A stretch of DNA of 64,000 nucleotides from JAIRMO01 sp046533115 (GTDB lineage: Bacteria > Spirochaetota > Spirochaetia > Treponematales > Breznakiellaceae): the NCBI RefSeq assembly GCF_046533115.1, contig NZ_JAJQRC010000008.1:38837-102836 (forward strand), read 5' to 3'. The position numbers and the translations under genes were made by a program. Positions 54,101 through 63,075 of this stretch are shown piece by piece. A model generated the notes under the pieces. It did not search any database. It was not told the DNA's origin and worked only from the letters and a program-made list of their open reading frames with translations. How positions within the stretch are numbered: the first letter of the stretch is position 1; each line of letters starts with the position of its first letter.

Positions 54101-54573
54101 TAAATTCCGCCCTTGCCTTTGATTTACAGCGGTATACCAATTCTAATTTTACCTTTTCCATGGGATTTACCCTGGGGGTCACCAATTTTCTTGATCTGGC
54201 CTTTGAGGCGACCTCGGAAAACGCCGTTATCTTCCGGTATTTTCAGGACCTTCCCTTTCTCAAATTTACCGCCGACCTGCCGGGAGAGAGAAATTTGTTT
54301 AAGGATCTGTTGAATTCCTTCAGGTTTGACCGGGAAGACCTCAGGAAATCTTCGGGATTTAAATTAAGATCGATAAAACTCACCGCCCTTCACCATTTGG
54401 GGGACTGGAACGCCAAACTGGGACTAACCATGACCCCCTATCTGGATAGTACCGACCCGAGCCGTCCAGTATACAAACTAAACCCGGAAATCTCTTTCCT
54501 GGTCCAGTGGGTGCCGGTAACGGAAATAAAAACCGAAATTTTTCGTGACAAGGATAAATTTGTCTTCCGGTAA
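51175..54573 (+). CDS. LptD-like outer-membrane protein with N-terminal SAP-like motif
   Basis: 1132 residues. Signal peptide (LFFLIIGLGLWMPAEA, cleavage near residue 26). An acidic Glu/Ala-rich linker follows to about residue 60. A SAP/HeH-like helix pair is at about 69-102 (LTELAAWCRSLGLSDGGSRE). An OstA/LptA-like periplasmic region is at about 115-260 (YARLRGDVVLRLHEGDAV; IITATGGVEYVKEEGDT), then a long beta-barrel region to the C-terminus. In T. pallidum a similar gene follows uvrA. Treponemes lack typical LPS, so the exported lipid is unclear. Residues 495-502 are eight consecutive Thr. Translationally coupled to uvrA (ATGA). Confidence 0.85.
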   Translation: MKKNFPWFLKLFFLIIGLGLWMPAEAQDQPTDDPETGLTEAEAAGGEEAAEAEVEEVPQEEKILELDIKTSSLTELAAWCRSLGLSDGGSREELANRLRDYYQLSPPVSDPEEAGKRTIIVESARSSEYFTLESVDEDYARLRGDVVLRLHEGDAVHRIKAWEILFNRTRNIITATGGVEYVKEEGDTRETFRGESITVNLDDWDSVFLNGMTERSMAEDDTVFRFAGEVISRNDQEVTILTNADISNASNAEAFWSLHASRLWLLPGSDWAVLNAVLKVGEIPVFYFPFFLYPSDELVFHPVVGYRTREGTFFQTTTYILGRPKAASSAESSLTSIMGGGSDMERIREGIFLRSTGRKATDPNDTRLSLILDAYANLGFYIGTELELPSKGILGPSELSFGLGFTRNIYQHSGGYSPFQNAEGKSEWNSSQLFSSTLPYMRYRLNTKGALSGKLGTMNWTFPFYSDPFVDLDFLNRSEKLDWMKMIRGEDDTDTTTTTTTTEKTPLGSYEWRLSGSATPSLPGLAPYLSNLSISSLTSAISFETKSSNVSNDISPTRTFFYPNKFTIFSISTSISGTPLTLGYNAPATVTPPPASEEATVQDDPLATLGTPRSPWGEGTDEIGSGDASDPLQPPVLSQQFDLVTTSGGGQFTFDYFFNPAGVTELQFDHSQWPAVDQVDWSDVSSILSSFRTDGSFTFTFKEPVSSLYTTSLRFFGSASWQDYVFLNEDAREFSTPSAVNSARARTYGATSFSTSSEFITTIKPLYQNAVWGNSNIQYTLRGLIAKSSFVGTGQDPDWDILYGKWDNTNIEIHRFAANIAASVREKNQTLSLTTDLPPKDSAISEDAYLRIWLTETNIRNKINDPFESDRTWDPLYVTETLRFTPNTYLQQSMVYSPEVEEFTNLTTSLVWKGLSASFVAIRSKTYELITKKGEEGWRLTNEPEKLNMKEFKLGFVGEFKRASLWQDRLSLGLRINSALAFDLQRYTNSNFTFSMGFTLGVTNFLDLAFEATSENAVIFRYFQDLPFLKFTADLPGERNLFKDLLNSFRFDREDLRKSSGFKLRSIKLTALHHLGDWNAKLGLTMTPYLDSTDPSRPVYKLNPEISFLVQWVPVTEIKTEIFRDKDKFVFR

Positions 54574-54580
54574 GACCTCC

Positions 54581-54609
54581 TTGACAATGGTCTCTCTTTT
54601 TCTCATTAT
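54581..54609 (+). promoter_or_regulatory. Promoter of the DUF4912 gene, very short leader
   Basis: TTGACA at 54581-54586 and CATTAT at 54604-54609 with a 17-bp spacer, placing transcription start at about 54616-54618. The ATG is at 54619 and no ribosome-binding site precedes it, so the mRNA may be leaderless. Confidence 0.6.
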
Positions 54610-54618
54610 CAACAAAAT

Positions 54619-55293
54619 ATGGATGATTATCGGCTTACACGGTCTTATTTGGAAAGTTTGACTACCGCTGAGCTGGCAAAGCTGGCGGATAGTTACGGGG
54701 TGGATATTCCCCCGGGTACGGAACGGGTTTTTATAATAGAAGAATTATTGGATCCGGAGGGCGGGGAGCCGGATGGTTCCGGGCGGGAAAGCGAAATTCC
54801 CCTCCGGGAGATGGATCTGTTGGAGCCGGCGCCGGTCCCCAAACAGTACAATATTACCTATATTGACGTGCTGCTTCGGGATCCCCTGTGGGTTTATACT
54901 TTTTGGGAAATCAAAAAGTATGATAAGGACCTCCACGAACGGGCCGATGATTTTGAGGGGTATCATTTGAAAATAGTTTCCCAGGCCGATAAAAAACAAG
55001 CGGCCTTCAACCCGGATGATTCTTTTATTATCCCCGTGGGAATCGGGGATACCGCCTGGTATATTGGGTTTCCCCCTTCGGGGGGGCGGTTTCGGGTGGA
55101 GATTGATGCCGGCCGGGGGGGGGAGGAAATAGTTTTAGCCGTGTCCCGGCCCTTTAAGCTGCCGGGACTGCTCAATCTTCCGGAATGGCAAAGCGCTCCG
55201 GAACCGCTGACGCGGTTATCCGGAATTGATGAGCTTCGGATCCTCCGTAACACCGATCGTTTGCCCCGTATGCATCGCGGTGGTAATTTCTGA
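54619..55293 (+). CDS. DUF4912 protein with N-terminal SAP-like motif
   Basis: 224 residues. Residues about 8-44 form a SAP/Rho-N-like helix-loop-helix (YLESLTTAELAKLADSYGVD). Residues about 70-200 form a DUF4912 beta domain (WVYTFWEIKKYDKDLHER; DTAWYIGFPPSGGRFRVEID). DUF4912 proteins are of unknown function and commonly sit next to GH57 enzymes of the DUF1957 type, as here (12 bp before the GH57 gene). A role in glucan binding or granule metabolism is inference from that association. Confidence 0.85.
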   Translation: MDDYRLTRSYLESLTTAELAKLADSYGVDIPPGTERVFIIEELLDPEGGEPDGSGRESEIPLREMDLLEPAPVPKQYNITYIDVLLRDPLWVYTFWEIKKYDKDLHERADDFEGYHLKIVSQADKKQAAFNPDDSFIIPVGIGDTAWYIGFPPSGGRFRVEIDAGRGGEEIVLAVSRPFKLPGLLNLPEWQSAPEPLTRLSGIDELRILRNTDRLPRMHRGGNF

Positions 55294-55304
55294 AGGTACG
55301 GATT

Positions 55305-56912
55305 ATGAATAAACGCCATATTATTTCTATGGTATTGAATATGCATGTGCCCTTTGTCCACCCTGCCGACCCTCCCTGGTTAATAGAAGAACGCCTGTTT
55401 TTTGAAGCCCTCTCCGAAACCTATCTTCCCTTGCTGGAAACCCTGGATCGCCTGGACGCGGATCATGTTCCCTTCCGGCTGGCCCTTTCCCTCTCTCCTC
55501 CACTGTGCCACATGTTAAGCGATGAGTCGCTGATCCGAAGATATTTGGAATTTACCGACCGGCAAATAGAATTCGGCTTTCAGGAAATCAAGCGGACCGA
55601 GGGAGATCCGGCGATGCAGAGACTCTGCCGGTTTTTTTACGACCAGGCGGTGGATAGACGGATTCTTTTTACCGAGCGGTATGAGGGGAATATTCTTAAA
55701 ATATTTGACTATTATCAAAAAAAAGGAAAGGTGGAGCTGTTAGCCACCGCCGCCACCTATGCGTTCCTGCCCTTTTATGCCAATTACACCGAAGCGGTTC
55801 AGGCCCAGTTTGAGGTGGCGATTGCCTCCCATCGCCGTTTTTTTGATATCAATCCCCAGGGGTTCTGGCTTCCGGAACTCGGCTGGAACGATGAACTGGA
55901 TAAACAGATCCGATCCTATGGATTCAGCTATACCGTCGTTGATTCCCATGCGTTTTTTTTGGGGACCCCTCCGCCGGTCCGGGGAACTTTTTATCCGGCA
56001 AAAACCCCCGCGGGAATTTTGCTCTTGTCCCGGGATCATTACGCCGCCCGGGATCTGGCGGAACCGGAGACGGGTTTTTCCTTTGATCCACGGTATCAGG
56101 ATTGCCGGGATGACGTGGGCTATGAGCTTCCCGCGGAGCTGATCAAGCCCTTTCTGGGTCCCGGCGGTGTTCGTGCCCGGACAGGGTTTAAGTACCGGAG
56201 TCAGGGGGACGGCCGCTCTCCGGCGGTGGCCCCCAAGCCCCTCTACGATCCCGAATCGGCCGTGGAAAAGGCCCGGGAGCATGCCCGGATATTCCTGGAA
56301 AACCGTATCGCCCGGTTTAAAAAGGCCGAGGAATATATGGATGAGACCGCCATAAGTCTTTGCGCCTATGACGCGGATACCTTTGGGCGCTGCTGGTATG
56401 AGGGGTCGCGGTTTATTGAGGCCCTGTTTCGGGAGGGGGCCCAAAGAGAGGAGATTCAATTTATGAATCCCGCGGAGTACCTGTATAAACAGCCCCCCGG
56501 TTCCTATGTCACGGTGGTTCCGGAATTTTCTTCCTGGGGGGTTAACGGATACGCCGAAATGTGGCTGGATGCCACCAACGATTGGATATACCGTCACGTG
56601 ATCCGTTCCCTGGAACGGATGATAGAACTGGCCGAACGTTTTGTCGATGATACGGGGCTCAAGGAGCGGGCCCTGAATCAGGCCGCCCGGGAGATCCTCC
56701 TGGCCCAGGCTTCCGACTGGGCGAAGATGCTCTATAAGGGGGAGTCCCCCGAATATGCCCGGAGCCAAATTGAAGGGGCCCTGCGGAATTTTACCACCAT
56801 CTATGAATCCCTGGGAAGCAACTATATCAGTACCGAATGGCTGACTAACCTGGAACGGCAGCATAATATTTTTCCCACCATTAATTACCGGGTTTTTCGG
56901 CGCAAACATTAG
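55305..56912 (+). CDS. GH57-family (DUF1957) 1,4-alpha-glucan branching-type enzyme
   Basis: 535 residues. GH57 features: LNMHVPFVHP at the N-terminus, WLPELGW with the nucleophile Glu191, and CAYDADTFGRCWYEG with catalytic Asp355. A C-terminal helical DUF1957 domain follows (QAAREILLAQASDWAKMLYK). Enzymes of this type introduce alpha-1,6 branches into glycogen; some act as amylases. GAAGGTACGG precedes the ATG. Context with DUF4912 supports cytoplasmic storage-glucan metabolism, but substrate specificity is not proven. Confidence 0.9.
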   Translation: MNKRHIISMVLNMHVPFVHPADPPWLIEERLFFEALSETYLPLLETLDRLDADHVPFRLALSLSPPLCHMLSDESLIRRYLEFTDRQIEFGFQEIKRTEGDPAMQRLCRFFYDQAVDRRILFTERYEGNILKIFDYYQKKGKVELLATAATYAFLPFYANYTEAVQAQFEVAIASHRRFFDINPQGFWLPELGWNDELDKQIRSYGFSYTVVDSHAFFLGTPPPVRGTFYPAKTPAGILLLSRDHYAARDLAEPETGFSFDPRYQDCRDDVGYELPAELIKPFLGPGGVRARTGFKYRSQGDGRSPAVAPKPLYDPESAVEKAREHARIFLENRIARFKKAEEYMDETAISLCAYDADTFGRCWYEGSRFIEALFREGAQREEIQFMNPAEYLYKQPPGSYVTVVPEFSSWGVNGYAEMWLDATNDWIYRHVIRSLERMIELAERFVDDTGLKERALNQAAREILLAQASDWAKMLYKGESPEYARSQIEGALRNFTTIYESLGSNYISTEWLTNLERQHNIFPTINYRVFRRKH

Positions 56913-57017
56913 GGAAACCCCGGAACTCCCGGTTGGTTTTTGAACAAATCTTCCCATTCCCGCCCGCAAACCCGGGTTCGTAATTTAGATATTACCCCTT
57001 TGTGCCGATACTAAAAG

Positions 57018-57056
57018 GAGGCATTTTCAAATCCCACCGGGTTTTGGAAACGCCTC
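57018..57056. repeat. TTTCAAAACC-family hairpin before the TPR gene
   Basis: GAGGCATTTTCAAATCC (57018-57034) pairs imperfectly with GGTTTTGGAAACGCCTC (57040-57056), three mismatches. It lies 16 bp before the ATG at 57073, so it could affect initiation. Confidence 0.6.
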
Positions 57057-57072
57057 AAGGGTATACTAAAAA

Positions 57073-58383
57073 ATGATCGGCCTCCATCGGCGGAAAAAGC
57101 CTTTTTTTTTGCTTTTAATGGTTGTTTTATCCCTAAAAGCGGCCATTCTTGATGTCCATGCCCAGGGACAGGGGGATACAGATCCGTCCCAAACCGAAGT
57201 TTGGGACCCAGGAAACCGATCCGGCCATTCGGCGGGTTTTACCGCCGGTGGCGATCCGGGGCCCGCCCTTCCCCGTATCGCTCAGTATGCCCCTTCGGAG
57301 CCTGATAAAGTAAAACCGCCCCCGGACCCTGCGTTTGAGCAGCCCCGTGCCGCCGAAACCCCGGTTCCTGATACCGGGGAATTGACGCCTGCCTTTACCC
57401 CGCATCAGGAAATCGCCCAAATCGGGCCGGAGGATGAAGACCTCCTCCGGGAAGTCCGGGACCTGATAAATAAAGTCCGGGAAATCTATTTTGCCGGTAA
57501 TTTTGACGAGGCCGAAGAAATGCTGATCCGGTACCGGATCAGCGCCGGCGTGGAAAATTCCGAAATTACCTATTGGTTAACCCTGATCCGGGGAGCCCGT
57601 TCCCTCAGATCCGGCAGGGTTATTCCCGTCACGGCCCCCCTTTATGCGGAGATGAGCCAGCTTTTGAGCGACGCGAAAAAATCCTACGCCGAGGGGCTCC
57701 TCTTTATCAATACGGACCGGCGGAGCGCGGGGCTTACCAAATTAACCGAAGCCCGGCAAAAAACCCAGCAGATACGGCTGTTATTTCCGGTTAACGATGA
57801 AGCGGATTTTTTGGAACTACGGATCGATCAGATTACGAACCCTTCCGCCTTTAACCGTTCCTTCCGCCGCCGCCTGGACGAAGCGGTGGCCGGTATCAAG
57901 CGTCGATCCCGCGATGCCTTTGATGACCTCCAAACCCTGGCCCTGATCAACCCCCAGTATCCGGGCCTGGGGGATATCCTGGACCAGGCGGAACTGGATA
58001 TGGGTTATCGTTTGCCTCCGCCGAATCCCCAGGACCTGGCCCAATCCAATGAGCTTACCGTTGCGGCGGAAAACATGATCGATCCCCAGGACCGCAGTCA
58101 GTACCCCTTTGCCCTGGAACTGTTGAACCAGGCCCTGCGCTTAAACCCCCATAACCGCCAGGCCCTGGCCCTCAGGGACTATGTTCAAACCGGCATGGGG
58201 GAAACGGAAGCCATTGTTCTGGACGATGATGCCGAAGCGGATTACCAACGGGCGGTCCAGGAATTACAGGAGGGTAATCCCATTACCGCCCTGTCCATCA
58301 TCCGGCAGCTTTTACGAAACCCCCGATACCGTAATTCAACCAAGATCATCGCGTTACAGCGCCGGATCGAGTCGGTATTATGA
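57073..58383 (+). CDS. Exported TPR-like protein coupled to the SpoIIE phosphatase
   Basis: 436 residues. Signal peptide (FFLLLMVVLSLKAAILDVHA), then a Pro-rich low-complexity linker to about residue 115, then a helical region with TPR-like units (VREIYFAGNFDEAEEMLIRY; YPFALELLNQALRLNPHNRQ; YQRAVQELQEGNPITALSII). Predicted periplasmic. The stop overlaps the start of the SpoIIE-type phosphatase by 4 bases (ATGA), so the two are made together. It could bind the phosphatase's extracytoplasmic domains (inference). Confidence 0.85.
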   Translation: MIGLHRRKKPFFLLLMVVLSLKAAILDVHAQGQGDTDPSQTEVWDPGNRSGHSAGFTAGGDPGPALPRIAQYAPSEPDKVKPPPDPAFEQPRAAETPVPDTGELTPAFTPHQEIAQIGPEDEDLLREVRDLINKVREIYFAGNFDEAEEMLIRYRISAGVENSEITYWLTLIRGARSLRSGRVIPVTAPLYAEMSQLLSDAKKSYAEGLLFINTDRRSAGLTKLTEARQKTQQIRLLFPVNDEADFLELRIDQITNPSAFNRSFRRRLDEAVAGIKRRSRDAFDDLQTLALINPQYPGLGDILDQAELDMGYRLPPPNPQDLAQSNELTVAAENMIDPQDRSQYPFALELLNQALRLNPHNRQALALRDYVQTGMGETEAIVLDDDAEADYQRAVQELQEGNPITALSIIRQLLRNPRYRNSTKIIALQRRIESVL

Positions 58384-61300
58384 TGGAAAGGGCCGGTATA
58401 ATGGATCTCCCCTCAAACGAAGATACCGGCAGGCATCGGAAGCATGGTTTGGGAAGGCGGCTTTTCTCCCTGGCGTTCCTCCTTTTTTTGTCCCGGACGC
58501 TCTATGCCCTCTCGGACTTTTATTGGGAGAATCCGGAGGTCTTTTCCCCCGGAGCGGGCAGCTTTCCCGTGGCGGCTTCCAACGGTGATATGTCCATGGT
58601 GGCCTGGCAGGAGAGCCGGGACATTCCCGCCGCCGGTTCCAATACAGCCGGGGACGGGCTTATCACCGTCTCCCTGGCGCTTAAGGCCGCCGACGGGACC
58701 TGGCGCTTTCACCCTGCCGTGGGGGGGCCCTATGTCTATGGGGGGGCCGAACCGGCTATTTTAAGCGCCGCCATGGACCCAGGCGGCCGGATCCTTATCG
58801 CGGCGGCGGTTTCTTCCACCGAAACGGAACTGCTTATTTCCGATGACCGGGGCGAAACCTTTCGTAAGGTCCGCCTTAACTTTGGCTCCGAAACTTCCCT
58901 AGCCCCCCGGATCTTTTCCCGCTCAGGGGGGGGGTACTACCTCTTTATCAGCCGCGGGGTAGGGCAGTCCCTGGACCTGTATTATGCCCGGTCCCTCGAC
59001 GGATTTTCCTGGTCCTCCTTTACGCCCCTGGTCCGGGATGGTTCCCTAACCCTCAATTTTCTTCCCACCCTGAGTTCCGTAAACGGCACCGATTATGTGG
59101 TTTTTCAGTCCCTGGTGAAGGGGGAAGAGAACCCCGCCTTTCAGTTGTTTATCACCGCCAGCTCCAACGGCGGGCTAACCTGGACTCCTCCCCGGCGGAT
59201 CACCCAATTCCAAACCCCTTCCCCCAATACCGCCGCCTCGGCGGATCGGTTTGACAACCAGCGGCCCTTTCTGCTGGCCCAGAACAACCGGCTCTACCTG
59301 GTCTGGGAACGCCGGTATGCCGCCGGCCCCCCCCAGATCTACGGCGCCTTTATCCGGGAAAACGGAAATGTCGAAGGAATAGTCGAGCGGATCAACACCG
59401 ACGAAGGCTATGGGAATAATCCCATAGCCTTCTGGTACGAAGGGGAAATCACCCTCGTCTGGTTTGATAATCGTCGGGGGAACAATCAGGTGTTCCTGGC
59501 CCAAAAATCGGGAGCCGCCTGGCAAAATTACGAGCTTTCCGGTGCCGCCGGCCGGGCCGCGATTTTTGTCCGTCCGGTGGTGGATAGGGACGGTCTCTCC
59601 CTGTTTTGGCAGGGGACATCCCGGGGGATGGACCGGATATATGCCCGGTTTCCCGACCGGTCCGTTACCCCGCCCCGGCTTAGGGCTGAGAATTTTACCC
59701 CCGGCAGGCCCAGCCGGGGAAACCGGGTGCGGATCTCCTGGAATATTCCCTATGATCCTTCGGGGATTCGGGGTTTTTCCTATGTCTGGAGCCGCTCTCC
59801 CGAAGCCGAGCCCCCAAAACAGATCCGGGTCTCCGCCGATGCGGAGCGGTCGGTGGAGGAAAACGCCGATGGGGAGGGAGCCTGGTATTTTACCCTGATT
59901 GCCCAGGATTACGCGGGAAACTGGTCTCCCCCGGTCCGGCTGGAATACCTCCGGGATATTACCCCGCCCCCGGCGGTGAACCTTATCGACCCCCCCACGG
60001 ATGACCAGGGGTACCTCCTCTCCAATACCTTTTCCCTGGGATGGTCCGCGGTACCGGATATCGCGGGGTATACCTGGAAACTGGAGTACCTCGGTCCGGT
60101 GGGCCCCTTGAGTGCCCTGGGACGGGAAGATTTTTTATCCGCCGCCGAAAAACAGTTTCCCCCGGTCTCCCGGCCCTCTCCGCGGATCATGGGAAGGGCC
60201 CTCTCGGTTTCCTATACCAATCAGGATAACGGGATATGGAGCTTTACCCTGGCCGCCGTGGACGCGGCGGGGAATATCGGCGAGCCCTCCCGGGTCTTCT
60301 TGAGAACCAATAAATACGTCCCCCATACGTATATCAGTTACGTGGATGCCCACCAGGATGATCAGGGGGTGCTTTCCCTCAGGATCCTCGGACGGGGATT
60401 TACCGAAAACGGCGCCGTAAGGCGGATATTTCTGGACCTGGACGGGTTTTCTCCCTATGACCGGGAATTCCAGTTGGCCCGGGGGGATTTTCAAATTCGG
60501 TCGGACCGGGAAATTACCCTGGAAGGGATTGATGATATTTTGGAAGGCCGTTATCGCATCGGCGTGGAACATCCCCTCCGGGGGCTTTATCTGACCGATC
60601 CCCTGGTCTCGGTGGATGAGATCGGGACCGTCAAATATGGGGATTATTCCCGGATTTGGCAGCCCTCCTGGAGGATTTCGAGGGAACGCCGGTGGGTGTT
60701 CAATATGATCCTGCCCCTCATCATGGTGATCACGGCATTCTGCGGTATAGGATCCGTCACTTCGGTCCGGGGTATTGGAACGGTTATGGCGGATAACGCC
60801 GCCATACAGGTGGAGGCGGCCGCCCTCATGACAGGAGATCTTATGCCTATGGAAAAGAAAAAACAGATAAAAATAATCAGACGCCGGGGGATGGGGCTGC
60901 GTTTAAAACTCGCTTCATATACCATAACCCTGGTACTCCTGGTGGTACTGATCGTTTCAGCCCCCCTTTACTATATGATGATCAGGATCCAGGAGACCAC
61001 CCTACTCCAGGGACTTTGGAACCGATCGGTCGTACTTTTAGAGGGCCTTGCCTCCGGCGCCCGGCTCTTCCTCCCCGCGGAGGACCTGCTGGAACTGGGC
61101 TTCCTCCCGGACCAATCCTCGTCCATCCCGGAGGCGGGGTATGTAACCATCACCGGGTTTGGTGCTGACTCCACCATATTTGACGACTATGTCTGGGCCA
61201 CCAATGATCCGGCTATCCTTTCCAAGATAGACACCCTGGAATTTAAACCCGGTATCTCCCGGCTCCAGGATACCCTTTCCCCCCGCTTGGAGGGGATCGT

Positions 61301-63032
61301 CCGGGAACTGGACCAGCGGGCCCGGGAGGAAGTGGGGGATCTTACCGCCAGTATCGCCGCCCTTACCCAGGAAGGGATCTCCCTAACCCTCAACACCGAT
61401 ACGGCCAGCCGGCAGCGGATGGAGGACATCCAGGTCACCACCCGTTCCCTGGACGACCGGTTAACCGAAAAGCTGGCCGAAATAAGCCGGGAGATCGGTT
61501 CTGAGCCGGAGTATCCCGCCGAATATTTTACGGAAGCGGGGAACCGTAGGTTTATCCTCTTTAAGCCCGTCATGTACCGCCAAGGCGTGGAGGATACCTA
61601 TTTCCGGGGCCTCATACGATTGGAAATTTCCATTGATTCCATCATAGAACTGCTATCCCGGGAGCAGCGGACCCTGCTGGAGATCATCCTGGCGGTGGCG
61701 CTCACCGCCCTCCTCATAGGTATCCTGGGGGCGTCGATCCTCTCGGCCCTGCTTATCCGCCCCCTCAGGAAGCTGATGGATCACGTGGCCCTTATCCGGG
61801 ATACGGAGGATAAGACCCGGCTCGCGGGGGTGGACATTCAGATTAGCTCCGGGGATGAGATCGCCCTTTTGGGAAAGACCATCAACGATATGACCCAGGG
61901 CCTGGTACAGGCCGCCCTGGCATCCCATGATCTTTCCATCGGTAAGGAGGTACAGAAAAAGTTCATCCCCCTGGAGACCAACCATGCAGGGGACAAGCTG
62001 ACCTTTGGCCGCAAGGATACGAAGGACCTCAGTTTTTTTGGGTATTATGAGGGGGCCAAGGGGGTTTCGGGGGATTATTTTGATTATTTGGATCTGGACG
62101 GCCGGTACTTTGCCGTTATAATATGTGATGTGGCCGGCAAGGGGATCCCTGCGGCCCTGATCATGATCCAGGTGGCTACTATATTTCTCACCTATTTTAA
62201 AAACTGGGAGCCCACCGAAAAGGGGCTGCATATAGAGGAGCTGGCGTATCAGATCAACGACTTTATCGAAAGCCAAGCCTTTAGGGATCGGTTCGCCGCC
62301 TTTACCCTCTGCCTCTTTGATTCCCAAACCGGGCTGGCCCGGTTCTGTAATGCCGGGGACAATATCGTGCATTGGTATGACGCATCGAACCATAAAATGA
62401 ACGCCACCACCCTGCGGGCGACCCCGGCTATCGGGGTATTGTCTAACGCCGAGGTGGAATCCATGGGAGGATATACGGTAGAAACCCTTACCTTTAACCA
62501 GGGGGATATTCTGTTCCTCTATACCGACGGCATTGAGGATTCCAAGCGAAAATTCCGGAACCAAAACTTTAAGGAGATCCTCTGTACCGATGGCCCCCCG
62601 GATACCCCCCACGGGAACCACCGGGCAGGCCAGGGGGATGAAACCCTGGGTTATGACCGGGTCACGGATATCATCAACGGGGTGATGAATAAAAAGATCT
62701 ATTCCCTGTATAAATATCATGATCCCGAGGGGGAGAAGAAACTGCTTTTTGATTTTACCACCTGTAAAGGTACCGTGGAAGAAGCCATCCTGGCCCTGGT
62801 TTCGGTGGAAAAAATGTTCCGCTGTTACCGGGATCCCCAGGCCCGGGAGGATTCCCGGGTATTGGTAGACAAAACAGTAGACCGTTTTTTACAGGATCAT
62901 TTCCTGCAATACCGGGAATATTGTTTTAATACCCGGGAGGGCCCTGGCAATGATACCTATATGTGCTATACTCATCTTAAGGAAGACGATCAGTTCGACG
63001 ATCTAGCCATCCTTGGAATCATGCGTAAATAA
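58380..63032 (+). CDS. Giant membrane SpoIIE-type phosphatase with extracytoplasmic beta-propeller
   Basis: 1550 residues. An N-terminal signal/TM segment (about 28-45) leads to an extracytoplasmic BNR/Asp-box-type propeller (about 50-420; SSNGGLTWTPPRRI) and Ig/FN3-like modules (430-750). TM2 (about 770-790), a cytoplasmic loop, TM3 (about 843-865), a second extracytoplasmic sensor and TM4 (about 1097-1125) follow. A HAMP-like segment then leads to a PP2C/SpoIIE phosphatase (CDVAGKGIPAALIM near 1248; LYTDGIEDSK near 1380; DDLAILGIM at the C-terminus). About 140 residues are inserted before that last motif. It probably dephosphorylates an anti-anti-sigma factor in response to an envelope signal. 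Confidence 0.92.
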   Translation: MMERAGIMDLPSNEDTGRHRKHGLGRRLFSLAFLLFLSRTLYALSDFYWENPEVFSPGAGSFPVAASNGDMSMVAWQESRDIPAAGSNTAGDGLITVSLALKAADGTWRFHPAVGGPYVYGGAEPAILSAAMDPGGRILIAAAVSSTETELLISDDRGETFRKVRLNFGSETSLAPRIFSRSGGGYYLFISRGVGQSLDLYYARSLDGFSWSSFTPLVRDGSLTLNFLPTLSSVNGTDYVVFQSLVKGEENPAFQLFITASSNGGLTWTPPRRITQFQTPSPNTAASADRFDNQRPFLLAQNNRLYLVWERRYAAGPPQIYGAFIRENGNVEGIVERINTDEGYGNNPIAFWYEGEITLVWFDNRRGNNQVFLAQKSGAAWQNYELSGAAGRAAIFVRPVVDRDGLSLFWQGTSRGMDRIYARFPDRSVTPPRLRAENFTPGRPSRGNRVRISWNIPYDPSGIRGFSYVWSRSPEAEPPKQIRVSADAERSVEENADGEGAWYFTLIAQDYAGNWSPPVRLEYLRDITPPPAVNLIDPPTDDQGYLLSNTFSLGWSAVPDIAGYTWKLEYLGPVGPLSALGREDFLSAAEKQFPPVSRPSPRIMGRALSVSYTNQDNGIWSFTLAAVDAAGNIGEPSRVFLRTNKYVPHTYISYVDAHQDDQGVLSLRILGRGFTENGAVRRIFLDLDGFSPYDREFQLARGDFQIRSDREITLEGIDDILEGRYRIGVEHPLRGLYLTDPLVSVDEIGTVKYGDYSRIWQPSWRISRERRWVFNMILPLIMVITAFCGIGSVTSVRGIGTVMADNAAIQVEAAALMTGDLMPMEKKKQIKIIRRRGMGLRLKLASYTITLVLLVVLIVSAPLYYMMIRIQETTLLQGLWNRSVVLLEGLASGARLFLPAEDLLELGFLPDQSSSIPEAGYVTITGFGADSTIFDDYVWATNDPAILSKIDTLEFKPGISRLQDTLSPRLEGIVRELDQRAREEVGDLTASIAALTQEGISLTLNTDTASRQRMEDIQVTTRSLDDRLTEKLAEISREIGSEPEYPAEYFTEAGNRRFILFKPVMYRQGVEDTYFRGLIRLEISIDSIIELLSREQRTLLEIILAVALTALLIGILGASILSALLIRPLRKLMDHVALIRDTEDKTRLAGVDIQISSGDEIALLGKTINDMTQGLVQAALASHDLSIGKEVQKKFIPLETNHAGDKLTFGRKDTKDLSFFGYYEGAKGVSGDYFDYLDLDGRYFAVIICDVAGKGIPAALIMIQVATIFLTYFKNWEPTEKGLHIEELAYQINDFIESQAFRDRFAAFTLCLFDSQTGLARFCNAGDNIVHWYDASNHKMNATTLRATPAIGVLSNAEVESMGGYTVETLTFNQGDILFLYTDGIEDSKRKFRNQNFKEILCTDGPPDTPHGNHRAGQGDETLGYDRVTDIINGVMNKKIYSLYKYHDPEGEKKLLFDFTTCKGTVEEAILALVSVEKMFRCYRDPQAREDSRVLVDKTVDRFLQDHFLQYREYCFNTREGPGNDTYMCYTHLKEDDQFDDLAILGIMRK

Positions 63033-63075
63033 AGCCGCCCTTACCTGGACTTTTAAGACGGCTTAAGGAGGAACT

